Origin: Rhodospirillaceae bacterium
Lineage (GTDB): Bacteria; Pseudomonadota; Alphaproteobacteria; UBA11136
Assembly: GCA_002686135.1 (NCBI GenBank)
Contig: NZAO01000039.1
Location: 22,261 to 27,383, forward strand
Length of the DNA: 5,123 nucleotides
Reading direction: 5' to 3'
Part shown: piece after piece, positions 1-5,123 of the stretch
How the letters are laid out: the number at the start of each line of letters is the position of its first letter
How positions within the stretch are numbered: the first letter of the stretch is position 1
Translations under genes and position numbers: made by a program
Notes under the pieces: generated by a model
What the model was told of the DNA's origin: nothing
Seen by the model: the letters and a program-made list of their open reading frames with translations, nothing else
Database searches by the model: none

Positions 1-1436
1 GCCTCGATCAACGCATCAACGAGACCATCGCCCCGCTTTCCGACGCCGTGACCGGATTTGTCTTCTATACCGTGTTGGTGGGCGAGTCCCGGTTTCCTGT
101 GATCGTGGTGTGGCTGATTCTCACCGCCGTGATCTTCACCTTTTACTTCCGGTTCATCAATTTCTGGGGCTTCGCCCATGCCATCTCGGTTGTGCGGGGC
201 CGCCACACCTGCCGCTCCGAAGCCGGTGAAGTCACCCACTTCCAGGCTTTAACGGCGGCGCTTTCAGGCACGGTGGGGCTCGGCAATATCGCCGGTGTTG
301 CCGCTGCCATTGCTCTCGGTGGGCCCGGCGCCACGCTGTGGATGATCATCGCCGCCTTTTTCGGCATGGCGTCTAAATTCCTGGAGTGTGCGCTGGGAGC
401 CAAATACCGCGAGGTGTACGAAGACGGCACGGTTTCCGGCGGCGCCATGTATTACCTGAGCCGCGGCCTGGCCGATCACGGCCTGCCCCGCCTGGGCAGG
501 GTGCTGGCCACCTTTTTCGCCGTCATGTGCGTGGGCGGGGCGCTGGGCGCGGGCAATATGTTCCAGGCCAACCAGGCGTTCCAGCAGGTCTCGACAGCCA
601 CCGGCGACGCGGTGGGATTCTTCAATGAAAGCGGCTGGCTGTTCGGGCTTATTCTGGCGGGCATCGTCGCCCTGGTGATCATCGGTGGCATCAAGAGTAT
701 CGCCCGTGTGACCGAGTTCGTGGTGCCCTTCATGGGTCTGTTTTACGTTCTTGCTTCCGTGGCCATCCTGTTCATCCACGCCGACCAGGTGCCGACGGCC
801 CTGCGTGCTATTTTTGTCGGCGCCTTCACGCCAGAGGCCGGGTATGGGGGCTTGATCGGGGTCCTCATGTGGGGATTTCAGAGGGCCACCTTTTCCAACG
901 AGGCGGGGATCGGATCGGCCCCCATCGCCTATTCGGCGGTGCAGACCGACGAGCCACTGTCGGTGGGGTTCGTGTCGCTGTTGGAGCCCTTTATCGACAC
1001 CGTGATCATCTGTTCCATGACGGCGCTGGTGATCGTGATTTCAGGGGTTTATCTGGACGGCGAGGGCCTGCGTGGGGTGGAAATGACGTCGGCCGCCTTT
1101 GCCTCCGCCTTCGACTGGTTCCCCTATCTTCTGGCGGTGGCCGTGACCCTGTTCGCCTTTTCCACCATCATCACTTGGTCCTATTACGGGTTGAAATCCT
1201 GGACCTATCTGTTCGGGAAAAATCCCGCTTCAGGCCATATCTTCAAGCTCATTTTCTGCACCTTTACTGTGATCGGTGCCTCCATGGAACTGGGCAAGGT
1301 AATTGGCTTTTCCGACGCCATGATCTTCGCCATGGCCCTGCCCAACGGCATCGGCATGTTTATTCTGGCCCGGGGCGTGAAGCGGGATCTTAAGGAATAC
1401 TGGGCGCGGGAAGGGAAGACAAGCGCCGCACAATAG
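1..1436 (+). CDS. Sodium:alanine symporter (AGCS family), 5'-partial
   Basis: Inner-membrane secondary transporter that would import alanine or glycine with Na+; the exact substrate cannot be read from sequence. The frame is open to the left edge. The residues before the GTG at 48 (LDQRINETIAPLSDAV) match the usual AGCS N-terminus, so the true start lies upstream and the GTG is internal. Counting from that GTG, family hallmarks are GLGNIAG (77-83), GGPGATLWMIIAAFFGM (91-107, close to the AGCS signature), GAGNMFQANQAFQQ (167-180) and GFQRATFSNEAGIGSAPIAY (277-296), the conserved Na+/substrate-site region. Many hydrophobic segments follow one another, as expected for about ten or eleven helices, and a short basic, polar cytoplasmic tail ends the protein. 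At least 477 codons are visible, near full family length. It converges on mucR, and a hairpin with a T run follows. Family assignment is firm. Confidence 0.95.
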   Translation, partial: LDQRINETIAPLSDAVTGFVFYTVLVGESRFPVIVVWLILTAVIFTFYFRFINFWGFAHAISVVRGRHTCRSEAGEVTHFQALTAALSGTVGLGNIAGVAAAIALGGPGATLWMIIAAFFGMASKFLECALGAKYREVYEDGTVSGGAMYYLSRGLADHGLPRLGRVLATFFAVMCVGGALGAGNMFQANQAFQQVSTATGDAVGFFNESGWLFGLILAGIVALVIIGGIKSIARVTEFVVPFMGLFYVLASVAILFIHADQVPTALRAIFVGAFTPEAGYGGLIGVLMWGFQRATFSNEAGIGSAPIAYSAVQTDEPLSVGFVSLLEPFIDTVIICSMTALVIVISGVYLDGEGLRGVEMTSAAFASAFDWFPYLLAVAVTLFAFSTIITWSYYGLKSWTYLFGKNPASGHIFKLIFCTFTVIGASMELGKVIGFSDAMIFAMALPNGIGMFILARGVKRDLKEYWAREGKTSAAQ

Positions 1437-1451
1437 GGCGCGGCCAGCGCC
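1437..1451 (+). other. Small GC hairpin directly after the symporter stop
   Basis: GGCGC and GCGCC pair around a five-base loop immediately after the TAG stop. No T run follows, so it is not an intrinsic terminator alone. It could stabilise the mRNA 3' end or act together with the hairpin at 1481-1494. A 5-bp GC stem can arise by chance in DNA this GC-rich. Confidence 0.3.
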
Positions 1452-1479
1452 GGGGGCAGGTGTAAACGGAAATAGAAAC

Positions 1480-1499
1480 GGACCTGAAGAGGTCTTTTT
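1480..1499 (+). terminator. Probable intrinsic terminator of the symporter gene
   Basis: GACCT (1481-1485), loop GAAG and AGGTC (1490-1494) form a 5-bp stem with a four-base loop, followed by five T (1495-1499). An A tract at 1476-1478 can pair with part of the T run. The stem is short, so efficiency may be modest. It overlaps the last bases of the convergent mucR gene, whose stop codon is at 1498-1500. Read on the minus strand the same hairpin lies just after the mucR stop, followed by a T-rich but interrupted stretch, so it may work weakly in both directions. Confidence 0.6.
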
Positions 1500-1929
1500 A
1501 CGCCTTTTTTTTACGGCCCCTGGATCTGCGTCCGAGACCGGTTTTCTTGGCGAATTCGGAACGCTGTTTGGCGTAGTTGGGAGCCACCATGGGGTAGTCC
1601 ACGGGCAGGCCCCACTTGGCCCGGTATTCGTCGGGAGTCATGCCGTAAGTGGTGCGCAGATGGCGCTTGAGCATTTTCAGCTTCCTGCCGTCCTCAAGAC
1701 AGACGATGAAACCGGGGGTGATCGATTTACGGATGGACACGGCGGGTTTCTGTTGGCTGTTCCCGCCGCTGTCTCTTTCAAGATTAGAGAGGGTGGAATG
1801 GACCGCTCCGATGACATCGGCAAGCTGGGCCGGTGGCAGCACATTGTTGCCCACGTAGGCGGACACCACATCCGCCGTCATTTTGAGTGTTTCACTACTT
1901 GAGAAACCGCCAGGTTTTTCAACAATCAT
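1498..1929 (-). CDS. mucR: MucR/Ros-family transcriptional regulator
   Basis: DNA-binding regulator of the alphaproteobacterial MucR/Ros family, whose members silence or activate genes for exopolysaccharide, motility, cell cycle or virulence by binding AT-rich DNA. The target set here is unknown. The 143-residue length is typical. Residues 15-50 resemble the N-terminal region linked to oligomerisation. Residues about 62-133 form the Ros/MucR domain: ITPGFIVCLEDGRKLKMLKR, then MTPDEYRAKWGLPVDYPMVA, then a GLGRR end and a very basic tail (RRSRGRKKKA). Aligned with Ros, the metal positions read Cys77, Asp80 and His90, but Thr94 and Tyr95 stand where the last histidine should be, so normal four-ligand zinc binding looks unlikely. 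The ATG at 1929 is preceded by AGGAAG at good spacing, supporting this start. It is transcribed divergently from rpiB and convergent with the symporter. Autoregulation is common in the family but not shown here. Confidence 0.93.
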   Translation of the reverse strand: MIVEKPGGFSSSETLKMTADVVSAYVGNNVLPPAQLADVIGAVHSTLSNLERDSGGNSQQKPAVSIRKSITPGFIVCLEDGRKLKMLKRHLRTTYGMTPDEYRAKWGLPVDYPMVAPNYAKQRSEFAKKTGLGRRSRGRKKKA

Positions 1930-1971
1930 CTTCTTTCTTCCTGAAATATATAAATGAACTTGAATATCTTT

Positions 1972-2027
1972 TCATTACACACCGATTAATTATTGTCAAA
2001 TAAAATAGATGTTTAGTACTCATTACA
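1972..2027. repeat. Pair of TCATTACA direct repeats upstream of mucR
   Basis: Identical 8-bp copies lie at 1972-1979 and 2020-2027, 48 bp start to start, in the AT-rich mucR upstream region. They flank the minus-strand TTGACA. They could be half-sites for a regulator, possibly MucR itself, but an 8-bp repeat in AT-rich DNA may be chance. Confidence 0.3.
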
Positions 2028-2157
2028 GTTGATTTGCAGTATATCTTAAGATTTGCGCCCCCTCCTTTCTTCCACGTATTCAGCCGCACAAGAACAGGGA
2101 ATGGTCCTCCTTGTATAGGTATTTTGTGGTGGGAGGGTGGCTTTCTTCAATATTTAG

Positions 2158-2186
2158 TGTTCATATGGCGTTTTGGATGATATACA
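2158..2186 (+). promoter_or_regulatory. Candidate promoter for the rpiB-glyA-nrdR-ribD cluster
   Basis: TGATATACA at 2178-2186 resembles an extended -10 element (TGn followed by TATACA, four of six matches to TATAAT). A weak -35-like TGTTCA sits 17 bases upstream. Transcription from it would begin near 2193 and carry the 2199-2215 dyad in the leader. It is the best sigma70-type match I see just ahead of rpiB, but unaided promoter calls in Alphaproteobacteria are unreliable. Confidence 0.25.
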
Positions 2187-2198
2187 TCCTTCCATTCG

Positions 2199-2215
2199 GG
2201 CGCTTTCAAAGCGCC
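2199..2215. repeat. 17-bp perfect dyad ahead of rpiB
   Basis: GGCGCTTT and AAAGCGCC are perfect 8-bp inverted arms around a single central C. As DNA this is an operator-like palindrome. As RNA it would fold into a 7-bp stem with a three-base loop. It lies about 20 bp upstream of the earliest possible rpiB start and 46 bp upstream of the preferred one. No T run follows, so it is not an intrinsic terminator. The same 8-mer, CATCCTTC, occurs on both sides of it (2185-2192 and 2225-2232). Confidence 0.5.
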
Positions 2216-2261
2216 GGGTTGTGGCATCCTTCAGGTGATGACAACAAGCGTCTATGGAGCC

Positions 2262-2708
2262 ATGTCAGAGGATCAGGATAAGCGGGTGGTGGCCATTGCC
2301 TCGGACCATGCCGGCTATGAAATGAAAACGGCTCTTAAGGAGGAAATTTCAAGTCTCGGCTATGGTGTGCTAGACCTTGGAACCGATAGTCCCGATTCCG
2401 TGGACTATCCGGATTTCGCTCATGCCCTTGCCGAGGCCGTAACCCAAGGCAAGGCGGGGCAAGGCGTTTTGGTCTGTGGCAGCGGAATCGGTGTTAGCAT
2501 TACCGCCAACCGGCATCCCGGCATCCGCGCCGCCCTGTGCCACAACGCCGAGACGGCGCGGCTGTCGCGCCAGCATAACAACGCCAATGTTCTCGCTATG
2601 GGCGAGCGCATTATTGGCGTGGATGTCGCCAGGGAATGCCTGAGGGCATTTCTGGAGACGGAATTTGAGGGCGGACGGCATGCGCGCCGCGTCGCCAAGA
2701 TGGGGTAA
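2262..2708 (+). CDS. rpiB: Ribose-5-phosphate isomerase B
   Basis: Cytoplasmic enzyme interconverting ribulose-5-phosphate and ribose-5-phosphate in the pentose phosphate pathway. The RpiB/LacAB fold is shown by [36 protein letters not shown] and [19 protein letters not shown]. Counting from the GTG at 2235, Cys81, Ser83 and His114 align with E. coli RpiB Cys66, Thr68 and His99, and His25 with His10, so the active site looks intact. The start is uncertain: GTG 2235, ATG 2238 and ATG 2262 are in frame. I prefer 2262 because its 148-codon product best fits family length, although GGAG lies only two bases ahead of it; the earlier codons have no better ribosome site. It is the first gene of the rightward cluster, 65 bp before glyA. 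LacA/LacB-type isomerases share the fold, but the context favours RpiB. Confidence 0.94.
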   Translation: MSEDQDKRVVAIASDHAGYEMKTALKEEISSLGYGVLDLGTDSPDSVDYPDFAHALAEAVTQGKAGQGVLVCGSGIGVSITANRHPGIRAALCHNAETARLSRQHNNANVLAMGERIIGVDVARECLRAFLETEFEGGRHARRVAKMG

Positions 2709-2709
2709 G

Positions 2710-2743
2710 CCAGCCCCCGGCAAACAGCGCGGGGAGATGCTGG
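2710..2743 (+). other. Imperfect hairpin between rpiB and glyA
   Basis: CCAGC (2710-2714) pairs with GCTGG (2739-2743), and CCCCG (2715-2719) with CGGGG (2730-2734). An AGAT bulge (2735-2738) interrupts the stem and the loop is about ten bases. AT-rich sequence rather than a T run follows, so it is unlikely to terminate. It may mark an RNA processing or stability site between the two genes. Confidence 0.3.
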
Positions 2744-2773
2744 GAAATTAAATTTGGAAGGGAAAATGCAACC

Positions 2774-4057
2774 ATGACGACGGAAGTTTTCTTTGGTGCT
2801 AGGCTCGCCGAGACCGATCCCGATATCCTCAAGGCCATTGAGGATGAATACGGAAGGCAGCGTGACCAGATAGAACTCATTGCTTCGGAAAACATCGTCT
2901 CCAAGGCCGTTCTCGACGCCGTGGGCCAGCTGATGACCAACAAATACGCCGAAGGCTATCCCGGCCGCCGCTATTACGGCGGCTGCGAGCATGTGGACGT
3001 GGCTGAAACCCTGGCCATCGACCGCGCGAAAAAGCTGTTCGATTGTGAATTCGTCAACGTCCAGGCCCATTCCGGCTCCCAAGCCAACCAAGCCGTCTTT
3101 CTGGCCCTGATCGAGCCCGGCGACACCATTCTCGGCATGTCGCTGGCCGCCGGCGGGCATTTGACCCATGGCGCGCCACCCAATGAATCGGGCAAGTGGT
3201 TCGACGCCGTCCAGTATGGGGTACGCCGCGACGACCACCTTATTGATTTCGACGAGGTGGAGCAGCTGGCCACCGAACACAAGCCCAAGCTTATTATTGC
3301 CGGGGGGTCGGCCTATCCGCGTGTCATAGACTTCCAGAAGTTCCGCGACATTGCCGACAAGGTGGGGGCCTATATGATGGTGGATATGGCCCATTTCGCA
3401 GGCTTGGTGGCTACCGGACTGCATCCTAGCCCGCTGCCCATCGCCGATATCGTAACCACCACCACCCACAAGACCCTGCGCGGCCCGCGCGGTGGCATGA
3501 TTCTGTCGCGCGACGCCGATATAGGCAAGAAGATCAATTCTGCCATTTTCCCCGGCCTTCAGGGCGGTCCGCTGATGCATATCATCGCCGCCAAGGCGGT
3601 GGCCTTCGGCGAGGCCCTGAAGCCAGAATTCAAGACCTATATCCAGGCCGTCTGCGAAAACGCCAGGACTCTGGCCGGAGTCATGGTGGAGCGCGGTCTC
3701 GATATCGTTTCCGGCGGCACCGACACCCATCTCATGCTGGTGGACCTGCGGCCCAAGAAGCTCACCGGCAAGGCCGCCGAGGCCAGTCTCGAGAACGCCG
3801 CCATTGCCTGTAACAAGAACGGGGTGCCTTTCGATCCCGAGAAGCCCATGGTGACGTCTGGTGTGCGTCTGGGGTCGCCTGCTGCCACCAGCCGCGGATT
3901 CGGCGTCGAGGAATTCACCGAGGTTGGTAACATGATCGGAGACGTTCTCGATGGGCTGGCCGCCAATCCAAACGATAACAGCAAGGCAGAAGGGGAAGTA
4001 AAGGCCAAGGTTCAGGAGTTGTGCGGGAGGTTCCCGATTTATAAAGAAGCGCTTTAA
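2774..4057 (+). CDS. glyA: Serine hydroxymethyltransferase
   Basis: PLP enzyme that converts serine and tetrahydrofolate to glycine and 5,10-methylene-tetrahydrofolate in the cytoplasm, a main source of one-carbon units for purines, thymidylate and methionine. At 427 residues it has the normal bacterial length. Visible hallmarks are [10 protein letters not shown] (34-43), [20 protein letters not shown] (56-75), [11 protein letters not shown] (99-109), the [16 protein letters not shown] region (122-137), DMAHFAGL (204-211), [15 protein letters not shown] (228-242) with the PLP lysine at 233, PGLQGGP (260-266) and [10 protein letters not shown] (361-370). Asp204, His207, Lys233 and Arg365 match E. 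coli Asp200, His203, Lys229 and Arg363, so it should be active. GGAAGGGA at 2756-2763, about ten bases before the ATG, supports the start. nrdR follows after 19 bp. Threonine aldolase side activity is possible for the family. Confidence 0.98.
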   Translation: MTTEVFFGARLAETDPDILKAIEDEYGRQRDQIELIASENIVSKAVLDAVGQLMTNKYAEGYPGRRYYGGCEHVDVAETLAIDRAKKLFDCEFVNVQAHSGSQANQAVFLALIEPGDTILGMSLAAGGHLTHGAPPNESGKWFDAVQYGVRRDDHLIDFDEVEQLATEHKPKLIIAGGSAYPRVIDFQKFRDIADKVGAYMMVDMAHFAGLVATGLHPSPLPIADIVTTTTHKTLRGPRGGMILSRDADIGKKINSAIFPGLQGGPLMHIIAAKAVAFGEALKPEFKTYIQAVCENARTLAGVMVERGLDIVSGGTDTHLMLVDLRPKKLTGKAAEASLENAAIACNKNGVPFDPEKPMVTSGVRLGSPAATSRGFGVEEFTEVGNMIGDVLDGLAANPNDNSKAEGEVKAKVQELCGRFPIYKEAL

Positions 4058-4076
4058 CCAATAAAGGAGAGGGGAA

Positions 4077-4556
4077 ATGCGCTGTCCGTTTTGCGGTCAT
4101 GACGACACTCAGGTGAAGGACTCACGTCCCACCGAGGATAATTCGACGATCCGCCGCCGCCGCATGTGCGCGGACTGTAGCTCGCGGTTCACCACCTTTG
4201 AACGCATCCAGCTGCGTGATCTTACGGTGCTCAAACGCAACGGACGGCGCGCGCCCTTCGACCGCGAAAAGCTGATCCGTTCCATGAGCATTTCCTGCCG
4301 CAAGCGGCCGGTGGATGCCGACCGCATCGACCGCATCGCCAACAGTATCCAGCGGCGGCTCGAGAGTTCTGGTGAAAGCGAAATTCCCACCGAAACCATC
4401 GGCGAAATGGTGATGGATGCCCTGGCCGGCCTCGATCAGGTGGCTTATGTGCGGTTTGCTTCGGTCTACCGGAACTTCCGCGAGGCAAAGGACTTCGAGG
4501 ACTTCGTGGGGCAACTCGGTGACGAAGACGAGCCCGAACAGCCTATTGAGGACTGA
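4077..4556 (+). CDS. nrdR: Transcriptional repressor NrdR
   Basis: Nucleotide-sensing repressor of ribonucleotide reductase (nrd) genes. In the family, an ATP-cone domain reads ATP/dATP levels and a zinc ribbon helps bind NrdR boxes. The zinc ribbon is intact: Cys3, Cys6, Cys31 and Cys34 (CPFC and CADC), with the typical [15 protein letters not shown] link and SRFTTFER after it. The ATP-cone spans about residues 48-138, beginning [18 protein letters not shown] and ending [20 protein letters not shown]. The length of 159 is normal, with a short acidic tail ([11 protein letters not shown]). The start is well supported by AAAGGAG at 4063-4069, only 19 bases after the glyA stop, suggesting co-transcription. 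No convincing NrdR box is seen here, so its targets lie elsewhere. The arrangement glyA-nrdR-ribD is a known gene order in Alphaproteobacteria. Confidence 0.97.
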   Translation: MRCPFCGHDDTQVKDSRPTEDNSTIRRRRMCADCSSRFTTFERIQLRDLTVLKRNGRRAPFDREKLIRSMSISCRKRPVDADRIDRIANSIQRRLESSGESEIPTETIGEMVMDALAGLDQVAYVRFASVYRNFREAKDFEDFVGQLGDEDEPEQPIED

Positions 4557-4577
4557 CCCGGAAAGCAGGGGGCCGGG
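4557..4577 (+). other. Hairpin between nrdR and ribD with a purine-rich loop
   Basis: CCCGG (4557-4561) directly after the nrdR stop can pair with CCGGG (4573-4577). The 11-base loop contains AGCAGGGGG, which resembles a ribosome-binding site but has no start codon at normal spacing downstream. It could influence ribD translation. The pairing is short and could be chance in GC-rich sequence. Confidence 0.25.
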
Positions 4578-4611
4578 AACCGACCCTACAGATCCCAGCG
4601 ACCTTCCTTTC

Positions 4612-5123
4612 ATGGAAACCGCCCTTGGCTTGGCGCGCCGCGGGCTGGGCAGGGTATGGCCCAATCCCGCTGTGGGCTGTGTGCTGACGGCGGCGGGGAA
4701 AGATGGAATTTTCCAAATCGTCGGCCGCGGATGGACCGAGCCCGGGGGGCGCCCCCACGCCGAAACCCAGGCCCTGTCCCGTGCCGGCTCCCGGGCCAAG
4801 GGCGCCACCGCCTATATTTCCCTGGAGCCCTGTGCCCATGCCGGGGAAACCCCGCCCTGTGTGAAGGCCCTGATCAAAGCCGGTATTTCACGCGCCGTGG
4901 TGGCGCTGGAGGACCCCGACCCCCGGGTCTCGGGAAAAGGCATCGCCGCCCTGGAAAAGGCCGGGATCACCGTCGATGTGGGGTTGTGCGCAAAACAGGG
5001 GGAAGCAGTCAATGCCGGTTTCTTCATGCGGGTCAAGGAAGGCCGCCCGCTGGTGACGCTGAAGCTGGCCACCACCCTGGACGGGCGTATCGCTACCCGT
5101 CACGGAGAGAGCCGCTGGATTAC
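4612..5123 (+). CDS. ribD: Riboflavin biosynthesis deaminase/reductase RibD, 3'-partial
   Basis: Bifunctional cytoplasmic enzyme of riboflavin synthesis. The N-terminal domain deaminates the pyrimidine product of GTP cyclohydrolase II, and the C-terminal domain then reduces the ribose side chain with NADPH. Numbered from the ATG at 4612, the zinc deaminase site is complete: His49 and Glu51 in GGRPHAETQAL, Cys74 and Cys83 in EPCAHAGETPPC. WPNPAVGCV (16-24) and DPDPRVSGKG (101-110) are typical, and the reductase domain begins at VTLKLATTLDGRIAT (148-162). The gene leaves the window after about 170 codons, so roughly half is present. The start is doubtful: no ribosome site precedes the ATG, and relatives usually have extra residues before the equivalent FM..AL motif. 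The frame is open upstream, with TTG at 4546 and GTG at 4519 inside the end of nrdR, so an overlapping, coupled start is possible. Confidence 0.95.
   Translation, partial: METALGLARRGLGRVWPNPAVGCVLTAAGKDGIFQIVGRGWTEPGGRPHAETQALSRAGSRAKGATAYISLEPCAHAGETPPCVKALIKAGISRAVVALEDPDPRVSGKGIAALEKAGITVDVGLCAKQGEAVNAGFFMRVKEGRPLVTLKLATTLDGRIATRHGESRWI

Larger units (their letters stand above)
1930..2234. promoter_or_regulatory. Divergent intergenic region between mucR and rpiB
   Basis: No coding sequence is supported here. The half next to mucR (about 1940-2055) is clearly AT-rich against GC-rich genes, as expected for a promoter and for MucR-type binding. On the minus strand a perfect TTGACA (complement of 1994-1999) could be a mucR -35 box, but no good -10 box lies 16-18 bases further on. 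TCATTACA occurs twice (1972-1979, 2020-2027) and a 10-bp palindrome ATCTTAAGAT sits at 2043-2052. Bases 2088-2114 form an imperfect inverted repeat (ACAAG with CTTGT, AGGG with TCCT) without a following T run. The half next to rpiB holds a candidate extended -10 and a 17-bp dyad, listed separately. Confidence 0.6.

Noticed and set aside
48..50. GTG as the start of the symporter gene
   Set aside because: The open frame continues to the window edge, and the residues before it match the usual AGCS N-terminus, so the real start is upstream.
264..779. 171-codon minus-strand open frame inside the symporter gene
   Set aside because: It is antisense to conserved AGCS motifs, and its composition is the complement of membrane-helix codons.
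1660..1902. 80-codon plus-strand open frame opposite mucR
   Set aside because: It is antisense to the conserved MucR domain, lacks a ribosome site and resembles no protein I know.
1930..2234. NrdR box in the divergent region
   Set aside because: There are AT-rich stretches such as TATATA, but I found no pair of palindromic 16-bp NrdR boxes at the usual spacing.
2709..2773. Glycine or other riboswitch ahead of glyA
   Set aside because: The gap is only 65 bases, holds a simple imperfect hairpin and shows none of the conserved riboswitch core sequences I know.
2420..3730. Long 436-codon open frame on the minus strand across rpiB and glyA
   Set aside because: It lies antisense to two well-recognised genes. 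Its translation shows no family I recognise, and long antisense frames are common opposite GC-rich genes.
4122..4808. 228-codon minus-strand open frame across nrdR and ribD
   Set aside because: It is antisense to nrdR and to the ribD deaminase domain, both clearly identified by motifs, and has no recognisable domain of its own.

Overview
This window looks like chromosomal housekeeping DNA from an alphaproteobacterium, possibly a Rhodospirillales-like lineage; the genus cannot be fixed. The evidence is GC-rich coding sequence, a MucR/Ros-family regulator (a family concentrated in Alphaproteobacteria), and the gene order rpiB-glyA-nrdR-ribD, familiar from that class. I see no mobile element, CRISPR array, tRNA, rRNA or phage gene, and no disrupted reading frame.

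Layout: (1) From the left edge to 1436, + strand, lies a sodium:alanine (AGCS-type) symporter gene whose start is outside the window. (2) A short convergent gap holds hairpins, one with a T run. (3) A MucR-type regulator occupies 1498-1929 on the - strand. Its zinc-finger-like motif lacks the usual last ligand histidine. (4) An AT-rich divergent intergenic region of roughly 300 bp carries the control sequences of mucR and of the rightward gene cluster, including a 17-bp dyad and short direct repeats. (5) From about 2262 rightward, all on the + strand, lie rpiB (ribose-5-phosphate isomerase B), glyA (serine hydroxymethyltransferase), nrdR (repressor of ribonucleotide reductase genes) and the first part of ribD (riboflavin deaminase/reductase), which runs off the right edge.

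The rightward genes make metabolic sense together. RpiB balances ribulose-5-phosphate and ribose-5-phosphate, precursors of riboflavin and of nucleotides respectively. GlyA supplies methylene-tetrahydrofolate and glycine for purine and thymidylate synthesis. NrdR tunes deoxynucleotide production, and RibD carries out two early riboflavin steps. Short gaps (65, 19 and at most about 55 nt) suggest one operon, though this is inferred.

I did not find a previously undescribed system. The points most worth a second look are the degenerate metal site of the MucR protein, the dyad ahead of rpiB, and the unclear translation start of ribD.
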